From Methylobacterium gossipiicola (GTDB lineage: Bacteria > Pseudomonadota > Alphaproteobacteria > Rhizobiales > Beijerinckiaceae), in assembly GCF_900113485.1 (NCBI RefSeq), contig NZ_FOPM01000012.1, forward strand, positions 1 through 64,000: a stretch of DNA of 64,000 bases. Reading direction: 5' to 3'. The notes under the pieces were generated by a model. It saw only the letters and a program-made list of their open reading frames with translations, was not told the DNA's origin and ran no database searches. This document shows, piece after piece, positions 25,595 to 34,014 of this stretch; within the stretch, counting starts at the first letter, position 1; each line of letters opens with the position of its first letter. Position numbers and translations under genes: made by a program.

Positions 25595-25766
25595 TTCTAT
25601 TGTTCCATCCCCGCAGCCCGAGTTTGAGCCCGGAATGATCCCGGGTGGGATCACCGAAATGCCAGCAAGTCCAGGGGATTGCGTTAACGACAGGGCAACG
25701 CACGCCGTCGTAGAGGGGCATGGAGATCCCGGGCTGCGCAGCCCGAGACCAGCCCGAGTTGCTCCG

Positions 25767-27308
25767 ATGGCCGTCCGCCTGTCCAAGACCCACGTCGAGA
25801 AGGCCCTCAAGGATGTGCGCGATGGCGCGCGGGCGTACGATCTCATCGACAGCCAGCAGCCCGGCCTCCTCCTCCGCGTCGGACCGCGCGGCGCGCGTTG
25901 GGGCTACAAGGTGATCCGGCAGGGCACGACGTACCGGCTCACGCTCGGATCCCCGCCCGGCCTCACCCTCGATGAAGCCCGGAGCATCGTGGCTGAGGCG
26001 CAGAAGCACGTCGCCAACCGGACCGAGATCCCGGACGACGCCTTCCTTGAGCGCGAGTTCATCCGCCTTGGCAAGGTCGCACCCGCCAAGCCCGCCCCTC
26101 CCCGCGACGAGCGGCTCGTCGAGGCGTCCATGCAGTACGGCGCAGACATCCCCTATTGGACCTGGGAAGCCGCCCGAACGGAGTACCTCGCCGAGGTGGA
26201 GCGGACCCTCCGCGAGGCGACGTGGAAGGACTACTCCGCCAAGCTCCACGCGCCCGAGCTCGCGTGCCTCGCCGGCGTCAAGGTGCGCCGCGTGTCGCTG
26301 GAGGATCTCGCGGGCGTCGTCTACGACGTCCACCGCTCCGGCCGGGAGACGCACGCCGTCAACCTGGCGTCGGCCCTTCGGCCCATGTGGCGGTGGATGT
26401 GGCAGGCGCATGTCAGGATCCGGAGCGGCCTCGGCATCGAGGGCGTCGGAACCGACATGGCGAAGCTGGCGGCGCCGCCGAAGTCCAAGTCCCGAAAGAT
26501 GAGGGCCAACGGGAAGATCGCCGGGCGCTACGTCGCGACCCCAGTCGAGATCGGCACGGTCCTCGCCGTCGCCCGCGCCGGCGTCATCGACCCGACCGTG
26601 TCGCTCGCCCTTGAGCTCCTCGTCCTGACGGCACAGCGCCGGCGCCCGATCGTGGATGCGCGCGTCGAGGACTTCGTGCCGTGGGCGGAGGAGCCCGGCT
26701 GGGGCGTCTGGAGTATGGGCCCCGCCCATCGCAAGACCGCCGACAGCCGGGACGACCAGAGCCGCCATGCCCTGCCGCTCCCCCCTGCCCTTTGGCAGCG
26801 GATCGTCCCGCAACTGCAAGCATGCGCGGCGGCCGGGAGGGAGCACCTGTTCCCGCAGATCCGTCCGTGGAAGCTCGGCGACGTCGTTGCCGGGCACATG
26901 AACGAAGCGGCCCTCAACCACCGGCTTCTCGACATGGGCCTGCGCGCTTCCCCGCACGACATCCGGCGCGGGTTCTCGACGCACAGCCAGAAGACGCTGC
27001 GCCTGCCCCGCGACGCCGTGAAGCTCATCATGGATCACAACGAGGGCATCGCGGCCGACGATGTCCTCGAAGGGCACTACACGATCGACGACCGCCTCGA
27101 CCTCAAGCAACCCGTGATGTCACGCTGGCTCGCCTGGTGCGAGGATCAGGCAGCGACGGCGGCGGCCGGGTTCCCTCCCCTGCCCGAGCTCGCGGCCGAG
27201 ATCGCCGCCCGGCGCCGCGCTCGCGAGAGGGACGGCAAGGCGAAGACCGCCGCGAAAAAGGCGGCCGAGGCCAAGGCGGCCGAGGAAGTCAAACCGTTGG
27301 CAGCATAG
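25767..27308 (+). CDS. Tyrosine recombinase (site-specific integrase)
   Basis: A 513-aa integrase. An N-terminal arm-binding-like part (MAVRLSKTHVEKALKDVRDG, LLLRVGPRGARWGYKVIRQG) is followed by a SAM-like core-binding domain and the catalytic domain. The conserved residues can be placed: R291 in TAQRRRPIVDAR, H397 and R400 in SPHDIRRGFSTHSQ, H424 in IMDHNEG and the nucleophile Y438 in LEGHYTIDD. A Lys/Ala-rich tail ends the protein. I chose ATG 25767; longer in-frame starts would read through the attachment region. Its position beside the tRNA scar identifies it as the integrase of the island. Confidence 0.9.
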   Translation: MAVRLSKTHVEKALKDVRDGARAYDLIDSQQPGLLLRVGPRGARWGYKVIRQGTTYRLTLGSPPGLTLDEARSIVAEAQKHVANRTEIPDDAFLEREFIRLGKVAPAKPAPPRDERLVEASMQYGADIPYWTWEAARTEYLAEVERTLREATWKDYSAKLHAPELACLAGVKVRRVSLEDLAGVVYDVHRSGRETHAVNLASALRPMWRWMWQAHVRIRSGLGIEGVGTDMAKLAAPPKSKSRKMRANGKIAGRYVATPVEIGTVLAVARAGVIDPTVSLALELLVLTAQRRRPIVDARVEDFVPWAEEPGWGVWSMGPAHRKTADSRDDQSRHALPLPPALWQRIVPQLQACAAAGREHLFPQIRPWKLGDVVAGHMNEAALNHRLLDMGLRASPHDIRRGFSTHSQKTLRLPRDAVKLIMDHNEGIAADDVLEGHYTIDDRLDLKQPVMSRWLAWCEDQAATAAAGFPPLPELAAEIAARRRARERDGKAKTAAKKAAEAKAAEEVKPLAA

Positions 27309-27487
27309 CCCAGGGATAACCTGCTCGAACCCCGGGGATCCACTTGCCGGGACCGCCTAGATCGTCGAGTCTGCCTTCATGAACACCGCCCTCCTCTGCC
27401 TAGCGAAACGCTTGCCGGCCTGAAGCCAGCCACCCCGTCCGGGCCGCCCGGACGCCTGCGTTCCTATGCCGAGAGGGGGATCTCCCC

Positions 27488-28066
27488 ATGACGACGTATT
27501 TCACTTCGGACACGCACTTCGGGCATGCCGGCATGCTCAGCCCCCGCATGGGGCGGCCCCGTCCATTCTCCTCCCGCGAGGAGCACGACGAACATCTCGT
27601 GGCTGCCTGGAACAACCGCGTGCGCCCGACCGACCGCGTCTTCCATGTCGGCGATTTCGCCTACGGCTGCTCGATGAAGCACGCCGAGGGGATCTTCTCG
27701 CGCCTCGCAGGGCACCGCACTCTCATCCGGGGCAATCATGAGGCGCGGGGCGAGCGCCTCCCGTGGGAGGGCGGGATCCATGACGTCATGGCGCTCACGG
27801 TGCAGGACAGAGGCATGCCCAAGGGCGTGGACGTCTGGCTCTCGCATTACGCGCATCTCACATGGAGGGACATCCACAGGGGCCGCATCCATCTCTTCGG
27901 GCACTCGCACGGCTCGATCCCCCCGACGGCGAGGGCATGCGATGTCGGCGTGGACAGCTGGGACTTTCGCCCGGTGACGATCCCCGAGATCGTGGAGCTC
28001 CTCGCCGACGTGGCCGCCCGAGGGGCCGGGGACGCCGCGTCCGCCTCGATGGCGCAGGCAGCGTGA
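27488..28066 (+). CDS. Phage-type metallophosphoesterase
   Basis: A 192-aa calcineurin-like phosphoesterase. All metal-binding motifs are present: FTSDTHFGH at the N-terminus, VFHVGDFAYG, IRGNHEARGE, LSHYAHLTW and LFGHSHGSIP. Such small stand-alone enzymes are common in phages and mobile elements, where substrates are uncertain (cyclic phosphodiesters, nucleotides or RNA ends). The gene follows the integrase by 179 bp on the same strand and is closed by a strong hairpin. Confidence 0.88.
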   Translation: MTTYFTSDTHFGHAGMLSPRMGRPRPFSSREEHDEHLVAAWNNRVRPTDRVFHVGDFAYGCSMKHAEGIFSRLAGHRTLIRGNHEARGERLPWEGGIHDVMALTVQDRGMPKGVDVWLSHYAHLTWRDIHRGRIHLFGHSHGSIPPTARACDVGVDSWDFRPVTIPEIVELLADVAARGAGDAASASMAQAA

Positions 28067-28074
28067 AGGGCGGC

Positions 28075-28098
28075 GGCCTCCTCAGATCTGAGGAGGCC
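28075..28098. terminator. Perfect palindrome between convergent genes
   Basis: A 12-bp perfect inverted repeat without a loop (arm GGCCTCCTCAGA) lies between the phosphoesterase stop and the convergent minus-strand operon end. It is likely a bidirectional terminator. Confidence 0.6.
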
Positions 28099-28105
28099 CT
28101 TGGGG

Positions 28106-28771
28106 TTACGCCGTCTTGTACAGATACGGGATCCGCTCCCAGCACCGAGCTCCCTCGTTCCAGTTAAAGTCAGTCCCGGCGACGCCGCTGTGATGCCACC
28201 GATAGCCCCTGGCGCCCTCGGGCCCGGTGATCTCAACGCGCCCTATCTCGTCGTCGAAGAGGCGCACGTCGGCGATGATCCTTCCGGGCGATCGATGCAC
28301 GGCGAGGGTAGCCTTTTGAAAGTGAGGGACCCCACGCGGGACGACGTCGTAGAGGGCCTCCTTGACCTCCACCTGATCGGCGAGCTCAGGCTCCTGCATG
28401 ACGACGCCCTGATCCAGCGGGGGGAGCTCTCGGTCCCGGCGCGCCTTCTCCGCGGCCTCCGCGACCTCAACGTCGGCCGCCTCCTCGCGCTGGCGCTTGA
28501 GCTCCCGGCGCCTGACCGTGAGCGCTGACTGGCCGGGAAGCGCATCCCCGAAATGCGACCTCAGGAGATCGCCTGGGGACATCCCGAAAGGGGCCGGGGC
28601 CTCCGGCTCGAGCGGGGCGTCCAGCGCGTCGAGGATGTCCCGGAAAAGATCGGGCAGCGGCTCCGCGCGGGGCCTACTCCGGCCCAGGGTCGGGATGCGG
28701 CGCGGGGTCTCAAAGGGGGCCGCGAGGGCTTCGGCGATCCATTCCCTGTGGGCGTCGGTGACAATGGACAT
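28106..28771 (-). CDS. Phage-like hypothetical protein
   Basis: A 221-aa soluble protein without a recognised family. The middle is a charged, probably coiled region (RRRELKRQREEAADVEVAEA). The C-terminal third looks globular and ends RWHHSGVAGTDFNWNEGARC. The ATG at 28771 has AGGAG 8 nt upstream and is preferred over a GTG three codons earlier. It is the last gene of a nine-gene minus-strand series starting at the small HTH gene at 32904, resembling an early or accessory phage operon. Confidence 0.55.
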   Translation of the reverse strand: MSIVTDAHREWIAEALAAPFETPRRIPTLGRSRPRAEPLPDLFRDILDALDAPLEPEAPAPFGMSPGDLLRSHFGDALPGQSALTVRRRELKRQREEAADVEVAEAAEKARRDRELPPLDQGVVMQEPELADQVEVKEALYDVVPRGVPHFQKATLAVHRSPGRIIADVRLFDDEIGRVEITGPEGARGYRWHHSGVAGTDFNWNEGARCWERIPYLYKTA

Positions 28772-28821
28772 CGGGCTCACTCCTGGATGGGGCTAGCTAC
28801 GGGGGATCGGAGCGGCTCTGC

Positions 28822-29331
28822 CTAGAGCCAGGAGAGGGCTTCAGCGTCCCCCTCGGGGAGCGGACGCGCACGCCGGCGCGGGGCGGGATACGTCCCCACG
28901 ATCACATCCCCCAGCTGGCTAAGAGCCCATGTCTCGTCGGAGCCGTGGACGGCGATGACCTGGGTGGCCGTCACGACGAGGCACCGGTCCATGAACTCAA
29001 GGGGCATGCGCTCAGGCGAGGCGGATACGAGGCGGCCGTGCATAAGGTGGTCTTTCAGCCGCAGCACGAGCGCGAACGGATCCGCCTCGCCGAGCTGGCG
29101 GACGCGCCAACCGGCGACGAGAGCGGCCCGTAGCGTGTCTCCCGCCGGTCGGAGGACAGCCTCACGGCCGCGCTTCGTGAGCGGGGCCAGCTGCCAGATC
29201 GGGCTCGTCAGGAGCTCCAGACTGTCCACGAATTTCTCAGTTTCGACGCGGAGACCGGGGTCGTACGTGCCCCCCCTCTCAGGGTGGAACGGCGGGAACC
29301 GGGGCGTGATGGGGCGCTCAACCCAGGGCAT
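28822..29331 (-). CDS. Phage-like hypothetical protein
   Basis: A 169-aa protein of unknown function. Recognisable features are an N-terminal Pro-rich stretch (PITPRFPPFHPERGG), a central helical part (WQLAPLTKRGREAVLRPAG) and a C-terminal RRRARPLPEGDAEALSWL. There is no signal peptide or membrane helix. Its start overlaps the stop of the upstream gene by 14 nt, so it is read as part of the same operon. Confidence 0.55.
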   Translation of the reverse strand: MPWVERPITPRFPPFHPERGGTYDPGLRVETEKFVDSLELLTSPIWQLAPLTKRGREAVLRPAGDTLRAALVAGWRVRQLGEADPFALVLRLKDHLMHGRLVSASPERMPLEFMDRCLVVTATQVIAVHGSDETWALSQLGDVIVGTYPAPRRRARPLPEGDAEALSWL

Positions 29332-29611
29332 CGCGTTCCTCTTTCATAAGGCGTGCTGAGAGGGCGAGGGCCTGCTCGGACTGATGCACGAGCAATTCGG
29401 CACGGTGGATCAGCATGTCGGCCAGGACCCCCGGTACCCAGTCAGGCACGGGCCGCTCGCCGCTCGCCCAGCGGAATGCGAGGCGGGGATCCAGGCTGTC
29501 CCTCGGGCCAGCCGGGTGATGCGGTCCGAGGAGCTTCGCGAGAGGTCTTTTCCACTCGGGCCCGAGGAGGAGGCGCGCGGCCTCCGCCAGAACGACCTTG
29601 TCCATGGCCAT
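29318..29611 (-). CDS. Small HTH-like protein with SGERPVP motif
   Basis: A 97-aa basic-to-neutral protein. Its central part (WKRPLAKLLGP, then RLAFRWASGERPVPDWVPGV, then LADMLIHRAELL) resembles the second half of an XRE-type helix-turn-helix domain. The string SGERPVP also occurs in the protein at 44362-44772. ATG 29611 overlaps the preceding stop (ATGA). It may bind DNA, but a full HTH was not delineated. Confidence 0.5.
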   Translation of the reverse strand: MAMDKVVLAEAARLLLGPEWKRPLAKLLGPHHPAGPRDSLDPRLAFRWASGERPVPDWVPGVLADMLIHRAELLVHQSEQALALSARLMKEERDALG

Positions 29612-29937
29612 CACACGATCGCGAGCAGGCGCTTGAGGCCTTGCTGGATCTCGCCGGCGCCATTCTTGACGCCCTGGCGGTAGCCCGTCTCCCACACGTC
29701 GATGAGCAGGCGGGCCGTCTCCGGCTTCAGCCCGCGGGGGAGCGTCATGTACGGGCGGCGGCTGTCGCGGTGGCCGTAGACGTCGAGGCCGTCTTGTCCG
29801 GGTACGACGTAGCGCTCGTCACCGAGATCTCCGATCGCCTCGATCGCAGCCTCATCGGCGCTGCCCTGGACGAGCTCGTCGAGGATCGTCTCGATGACCT
29901 CGCGGCGGACATCCTCGGGCGGGGTATGCATGTTCAT
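29611..29937 (-). CDS. Phage-like hypothetical protein
   Basis: A 108-aa acidic protein with two probable helical parts (EDVRREVIETILDELVQGS and RLLIDVWETGYRQGVKNGAG) around a short strand-like middle (VYGHRDSRRPYMTL). No family is recognised. It is coupled to the next gene by an ATGA overlap and lies in the minus-strand series. Confidence 0.5.
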   Translation of the reverse strand: MNMHTPPEDVRREVIETILDELVQGSADEAAIEAIGDLGDERYVVPGQDGLDVYGHRDSRRPYMTLPRGLKPETARLLIDVWETGYRQGVKNGAGEIQQGLKRLLAIV

Positions 29938-30030
29938 GGGGCTGGGTTCCTTTGCGGATGGGCGGCCTCGGCCTGCCCGGACTTCAGATGAGGACGGGGG
30001 GCGGGGGTCGGACCCGGCGAGGGGCGGCCG

Positions 30031-30927
30031 TCAGCGATAGAGGGCGCCCCGATGCGTCTCGATCCAGAATTTCGAGGCCCGCTCCGTCCTGAGCGCGGGC
30101 AGATCCGGCTGCCGGGCCATCACGGCGTTCCGGATCGAAATTGCGTAGGCGACTTGCTTCGCCGTTCCAGTGAGCTTCGGCAGGCCCGCGACCCGGGGCT
30201 GCCCCTCCTTTCTCAGGCGCTCAGCCTCCTCGGCGTTTTTCTCCGTCAGGGCCTCGCGGGCAATGCGACGCTCCTCAGCCTGAGCCTGCTCGCGCTCCAT
30301 CCGGACGAGCTCGTCCTGACGCCGGCGTTCGGCCGCCGCGTCGTGCTCCTCGGCCTGGAGGGGCCACACCCGGCGACGCTCGACCTCAAACTCGTCGCGA
30401 TCGAGTTCGGTCAAGGTGCCCTTGAAAGTGGAGACGTAGAAGCCGCTGCTGCGCGAGGAATTCAGGGCGACGTTCGAGAGCGCGTAGAGGCGGTCGGCCT
30501 GCAGGTGCCACTCGACCGAACCCGAGCGCTTGGAGCCGGAGCGGTGGTCCTCGGCGAAGCGCACCCGGTTGCTTTTGGCGTACCCAAGAGAGACTTCGAC
30601 ATTGCCGGGGCCGTTCGCGCCGCCGCCCGTGACTTGCCCGTAGAACCTGATCCGGTCGCCGATCCTTGTGACCAGGCCGCGGCCGAGATGGAGCTCGACA
30701 GTTGCGGGCTCGGCGGCGGGCGCCTCGGCCGCACAGGCCTGCTGCTGCTGGACCGGCTGCGGGACCATCTCGACGGCGGCCGGGGCATCGGCCCCCTTCG
30801 CCAGCGCCCAAGCCTTCCGCATGGCGGCGATGAACTGGTGCACGGGCTTGCCGACGAGATTGGCGATCCACTTGGCCTGGGACCAGGCAGCGCAGAGGAT
30901 GGCGCCGCGGTTGTAAGATTTCGTCAT
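30031..30927 (-). CDS. Phage-like protein with N-terminal motif SYNRGAILCAAWSQAK
   Basis: A 298-aa soluble protein. The N-terminus (MTKSYNRGAILCAAWSQAKW) is followed by an Ala/Gln-rich linker and a beta-rich domain (GLVTRIGDRIRFYGQVTGGG, NVEVSLGYAKSNRVRFAED). A charged coiled coil comes next (AERRRQDELVRMEREQAQAE), then a C-terminal segment ending KFWIETHRGALYR. The start at ATG 30927 is chosen over one eleven codons upstream because of motif position. I do not recognise a family. The coiled coil and repeat context suggest a structural or DNA-associated role. Confidence 0.5.
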   Translation of the reverse strand: MTKSYNRGAILCAAWSQAKWIANLVGKPVHQFIAAMRKAWALAKGADAPAAVEMVPQPVQQQQACAAEAPAAEPATVELHLGRGLVTRIGDRIRFYGQVTGGGANGPGNVEVSLGYAKSNRVRFAEDHRSGSKRSGSVEWHLQADRLYALSNVALNSSRSSGFYVSTFKGTLTELDRDEFEVERRRVWPLQAEEHDAAAERRRQDELVRMEREQAQAEERRIAREALTEKNAEEAERLRKEGQPRVAGLPKLTGTAKQVAYAISIRNAVMARQPDLPALRTERASKFWIETHRGALYR

Positions 30928-31032
30928 GATCGAGGTTTCCCTTCGTGAATGAGCCGGCATGGCCAGCTCATGTCCATCAATCTATGGACAACGTTAGCGA
31001 AGTCAAGCTCGGGGCGGGGGGCGGCTGGAAAT

Positions 31033-31752
31033 TCAGCCGGCCTGTCGGTGCGGGGTGTAGGTATTGGTGTGTGGGATCGTGTCCCGCACGTGGGACAGCG
31101 CCCTGTCCCTCAGGGCGACCGCCTCGCGGTAGAGAGGGTGCCGCTCGGACCCAGGCCCGAGCCGGACGGCGAGGCTCGTGTACGCTCGTAGGGCGATCGA
31201 GCCGCGGTTCTGCCAGACGCGCAGAGCCTCGGCGTCCGTCGCAGGCTCCCGGCCGTCGAGGAGATGCGGCCCGTCGAGCACGGCGAGGAACCGCCGCGCG
31301 TCGATGATCTCCGGCGTCAGGACGTCGACCTCCACCTGCGGAAGTCCTGCGCCGAGGCGTTGATCAGGTGCCCCGGGGACAGCCGAGGCCTCGGGCCGCC
31401 CGGCCACACCGGATCCCCCCGCAGCGGCGCGAAAGCCGGCGGTGGAGGCGACTCCCTCGGTGCCCTTGTTCGCCTCGGAGCGAAGCTTCTTCAGCAGGGC
31501 GATCGCCACGGGCCCGCCCTCCGCGACGCCGCCATGGCCGATAGCGTAGGCGCGCACACGCTCGACTGGCATCCTCGTGTGCTCGGCGTAGGCCTCTCCG
31601 GGGCGATGGGGCGCGCGGTACCGGGAGAGGCCGCAGGAGAGGGAGACGGCGTCGTCGTGGAGCGCGGAGACGACAATCGTTCCGGTCGCGCGTTCCCGGA
31701 CGAAGAAGACAACGCCGTCGCGGCAGGCGATGCGGTGGGGGTCGATGGGCAT
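31033..31752 (-). CDS. Phage-like hypothetical protein
   Basis: A 239-aa protein, unrecognised. It begins with short strands (DGVVFFVRERATGTIVVSAL), then a Gly/Ala-rich linker. A C-terminal helical region (RRFLAVLDGPHLLDGREPAT, LRVWQNRGSIALRAYTSL) ends in a Thr/His-rich tail. No export signal. It is in the same transcriptional series as its neighbours, with an 11-nt gap upstream. Confidence 0.5.
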   Translation of the reverse strand: MPIDPHRIACRDGVVFFVRERATGTIVVSALHDDAVSLSCGLSRYRAPHRPGEAYAEHTRMPVERVRAYAIGHGGVAEGGPVAIALLKKLRSEANKGTEGVASTAGFRAAAGGSGVAGRPEASAVPGAPDQRLGAGLPQVEVDVLTPEIIDARRFLAVLDGPHLLDGREPATDAEALRVWQNRGSIALRAYTSLAVRLGPGSERHPLYREAVALRDRALSHVRDTIPHTNTYTPHRQAG

Positions 31753-31763
31753 GGGCTCGCTCC

Positions 31764-32306
31764 TTAGAAGGGGATGTGCGCGGACGGGTCGTCACACGCC
31801 GTGCAGCGGATCCGGCGCTCGTCCGTCCACCGGCACTCGCCGTGACAGGCGTCGTGCTCGCTGCACCCGCAGCCGGTGCAGATCGGCCCAAGGCTCGCTG
31901 GGATCCTCCACGACGGCCCCTGGAGCGCGGCGTAGAGGATGTCGGGCATCTCGTCGGACAAAGCATCCAGGGATGCACGGCCGTGCGCAGCACAGGCGCG
32001 GGCGGCACTCTCTGCAGTCCTCCCGGCGGCCGCGGAGACGAATGCGCCAGTGATCACGCCAAGGGCGAGTTCGCCGATCCGGTCCCGATCTTCGTCCGGC
32101 AGAGCGCGCCAAATCGAGGCCAGGTCGAGGCGCTGCGCCGAGATCACCGGTGCCGTAACCGACGGCACCGGAAGGCCCCCCTCTCGCAGGATGGCGAGGT
32201 CATGGCTGTAGGCGACGTCCTCCGGCTCCTCGTGCGGGTCCGTGCAGCACGCATACTGCTCGGCCGCACTCATCGCGAAATGCGCCTCGTCGAATACCCG
32301 GCCCAT
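31764..32306 (-). CDS. Phage-like protein with C-terminal Cys-rich zinc-binding motif
   Basis: A 180-aa protein. The C-terminus carries CTGCGCSEHDACHGECRW followed by RRIRCTACDD, a cysteine/histidine cluster typical of a small zinc ribbon found in many phage-encoded proteins. The N-terminal two-thirds are helical and acidic. The function is unknown; nucleic-acid binding is plausible for such a zinc module. Confidence 0.6.
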   Translation of the reverse strand: MGRVFDEAHFAMSAAEQYACCTDPHEEPEDVAYSHDLAILREGGLPVPSVTAPVISAQRLDLASIWRALPDEDRDRIGELALGVITGAFVSAAAGRTAESAARACAAHGRASLDALSDEMPDILYAALQGPSWRIPASLGPICTGCGCSEHDACHGECRWTDERRIRCTACDDPSAHIPF

Positions 32307-32317
32307 GATGTGTCTCC

Positions 32318-32662
32318 TCAGAACGGAAGGTTGTCCGGATCGATCGGCACGCCGGTAGGGGGCGGGGTGCGCTCAACCGGCGGCGGCGGTGGCAGCGCCG
32401 CGCGGCACTCGTCCGCCATGGTCTCGCAGTGCCACTCCCTGAAGAAGTCCCTGCGGTCGAGGTCGAGGCCGACATGGACGGAGTACCGCTCCCCGACGCG
32501 GACGCCCCGACCGATGGGGCAGTCGTCGCACACGACGGGGCGGCGGGCAGTGTGTCGGCGGACGACGCCGCCCTCGGTGAAAGAGGGCTCGATCCGGTCG
32601 GGACCCCCGTCCTCGCCTAGCCGGTTCTGCTCCTCGGCGAGGACGCTGCACCACGACGTCAC
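32318..32662 (-). CDS. Phage-like hypothetical protein (GTG start)
   Basis: A 114-aa protein with VVCDDCPIGRGVRVGERYSV, EWHCETMADECRAAL and a Pro-rich tail. The four Cys of CDDC and HCETMADEC may bind a metal. The GTG at 32662 overlaps the TGA of the HTH gene (GTGA), which supports this start. No family recognised. Confidence 0.45.
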   Translation of the reverse strand: MTSWCSVLAEEQNRLGEDGGPDRIEPSFTEGGVVRRHTARRPVVCDDCPIGRGVRVGERYSVHVGLDLDRRDFFREWHCETMADECRAALPPPPPVERTPPPTGVPIDPDNLPF

Positions 32663-32904
32663 AGGCAGCCCCCCACGTGCACGAGGGCATGCTCGACGCT
32701 GACGGCCCGGCGCAGGGGCGTCGAGGGCGGGCGGCGACCCGACAGGGCGGAGGAGAGGTCACCCTCGTTCACGCCTGCCGCGAGGGCGAAAGCGCGCTGG
32801 GATCCGGCCTGGGCGACCGCCGCGCGGAGGAGATCTAGGACGTCGTCGTCGGTGACTAGGCGCGGGGGGTCGACCGCGCGCTCGGGTGCGCTCGTGGAAG
32901 CCAT
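32659..32904 (-). CDS. Small helix-turn-helix regulator heading the phage-like operon
   Basis: An 81-aa protein with an XRE/Cro-like fold: LLRAAVAQAGSQRAFALAAG, then VNEGDLSSALSGRRPPSTPL. The second part matches the recognition-helix/turn pattern of phage repressors. ATG 32904 is preceded by GAGGA at 4-5 nt. It stands at the head of the minus-strand series and faces a divergent plus-strand gene, the usual place for a phage-type regulator acting on the shared promoter region. Confidence 0.65.
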   Translation of the reverse strand: MASTSAPERAVDPPRLVTDDDVLDLLRAAVAQAGSQRAFALAAGVNEGDLSSALSGRRPPSTPLRRAVSVEHALVHVGGCL

Positions 32905-33136
32905 CAGATCCTCGGGAAGGTGTAGTCGGCGTCTAAGGGAAGGGTAATGCGAGGCTTTGCACTTTGCAACGGCCAAATGTAAGATGAGCGAAGAAAATCT
33001 CTGAACGTTGTTCAACGAACGCCAACTTAAACAAGTACAGGATTTCCAACTCACAAGGGCTGAAACGTTTTTTCGCCGGAAAATTCCAGGAGACCGTCGT
33101 TTGCCCCCCTTCCCCGTACCCCCGCTCGCTCTCGGC
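32905..33136. promoter_or_regulatory. Divergent promoter region with candidate operator
   Basis: This lower-GC stretch lies between the HTH gene and the divergent gene at 33137. It contains an imperfect dyad, CGTTG-TT-CAACG, at about 33004-33015 that could be the operator of the adjacent HTH protein. No coding sequence is convincing here. Confidence 0.4.
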
Positions 33137-33949
33137 ATGACGTTCGCTCAGGACTACGAGCACACGTACCGCCGAGGGACCGCCCTCCTCTGGACGTCCC
33201 GCACGACTTCCCCGGCATTCATCCTGGCGCTCGCGCGCGAGCCCGCGCGCATGCGCGCGGCCGGGTACGTCCACTTCATCGTGGGGGACCGGGGCATGAC
33301 CGCGGTCTGGTGGCCGGAGAACTGCAAGCTTGACGACGCCGAGATCGCCGCGCTCCAGGCCGACGTCGACGCCCTCGTCGCAGCCGAGGCCGCCGCCGTC
33401 ATCGAGGCGGCCGCCGCGCGAGAGGTTGCCCTCGCCAAACTCGCGGCCGGCACGCGGGCGAAGGCTGCCAGGCTCCTCCCCACGCTCGCCGAGCTCGTGT
33501 CAAAAGGGGCCTGGCAGCTGGGGCGATCCCTGCCCGAAGCGACCGAACTCGTCGCTTTTTCGCCGCTCCCCGATTCGTCAGCTTGGCGGGTCTGCGAGCT
33601 CGTTTCGAGGGCTGAGGCGACCCGGGCGCGGGCTGAGACGCGCCTGCGTCAACTCGCCCCAGAAGCGTGGCTGAAGCTAGCGGCGGATCCTGATGTCCGG
33701 GCCGCCGCCCTGGAGGGATGCCGCCTGCTCTCAGCCCTTGACCAAGACCGCGCATCCAAGAGGAACGACCTCGGCTGGGGCCAAGACGACACGGGTGTCG
33801 GGCACCTCCTCGCCGAGAGGGAGGAGCTCACGGAGCGGGAAGCGGCTCATGCCCTCAGGCTGCTGCACCACCACCGGCGGCAGCTGCCGGCGGTCATCAG
33901 GTCCCGTGCCTTCGATGCCGCGATCCAGCCGGGCGTCCTCTCCCTCTAA
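33137..33949 (+). CDS. Phage-like hypothetical helical protein
   Basis: A 270-aa protein, unrecognised. The N-terminal 70 residues are mixed alpha/beta (MTFAQDYEHTYRRGTALLWT, YVHFIVGDRGMTAVWWP). The remainder is Ala-rich and helical (AAEAAAVIEAAAAREVALAK, CELVSRAEATRARAETRLRQ). The ATG at 33137 is the most sensible start; upstream in-frame starts would run into the divergent promoter region. Transcribed away from the HTH gene, possibly under its control. Confidence 0.5.
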   Translation: MTFAQDYEHTYRRGTALLWTSRTTSPAFILALAREPARMRAAGYVHFIVGDRGMTAVWWPENCKLDDAEIAALQADVDALVAAEAAAVIEAAAAREVALAKLAAGTRAKAARLLPTLAELVSKGAWQLGRSLPEATELVAFSPLPDSSAWRVCELVSRAEATRARAETRLRQLAPEAWLKLAADPDVRAAALEGCRLLSALDQDRASKRNDLGWGQDDTGVGHLLAEREELTEREAAHALRLLHHHRRQLPAVIRSRAFDAAIQPGVLSL

Positions 33950-34014
33950 CTTTCCGCGCCGTGAGGCATCATCCCATGACCGGCGGGGAGCATCCCTGCC
34001 TTCAGGAGCCCCCC

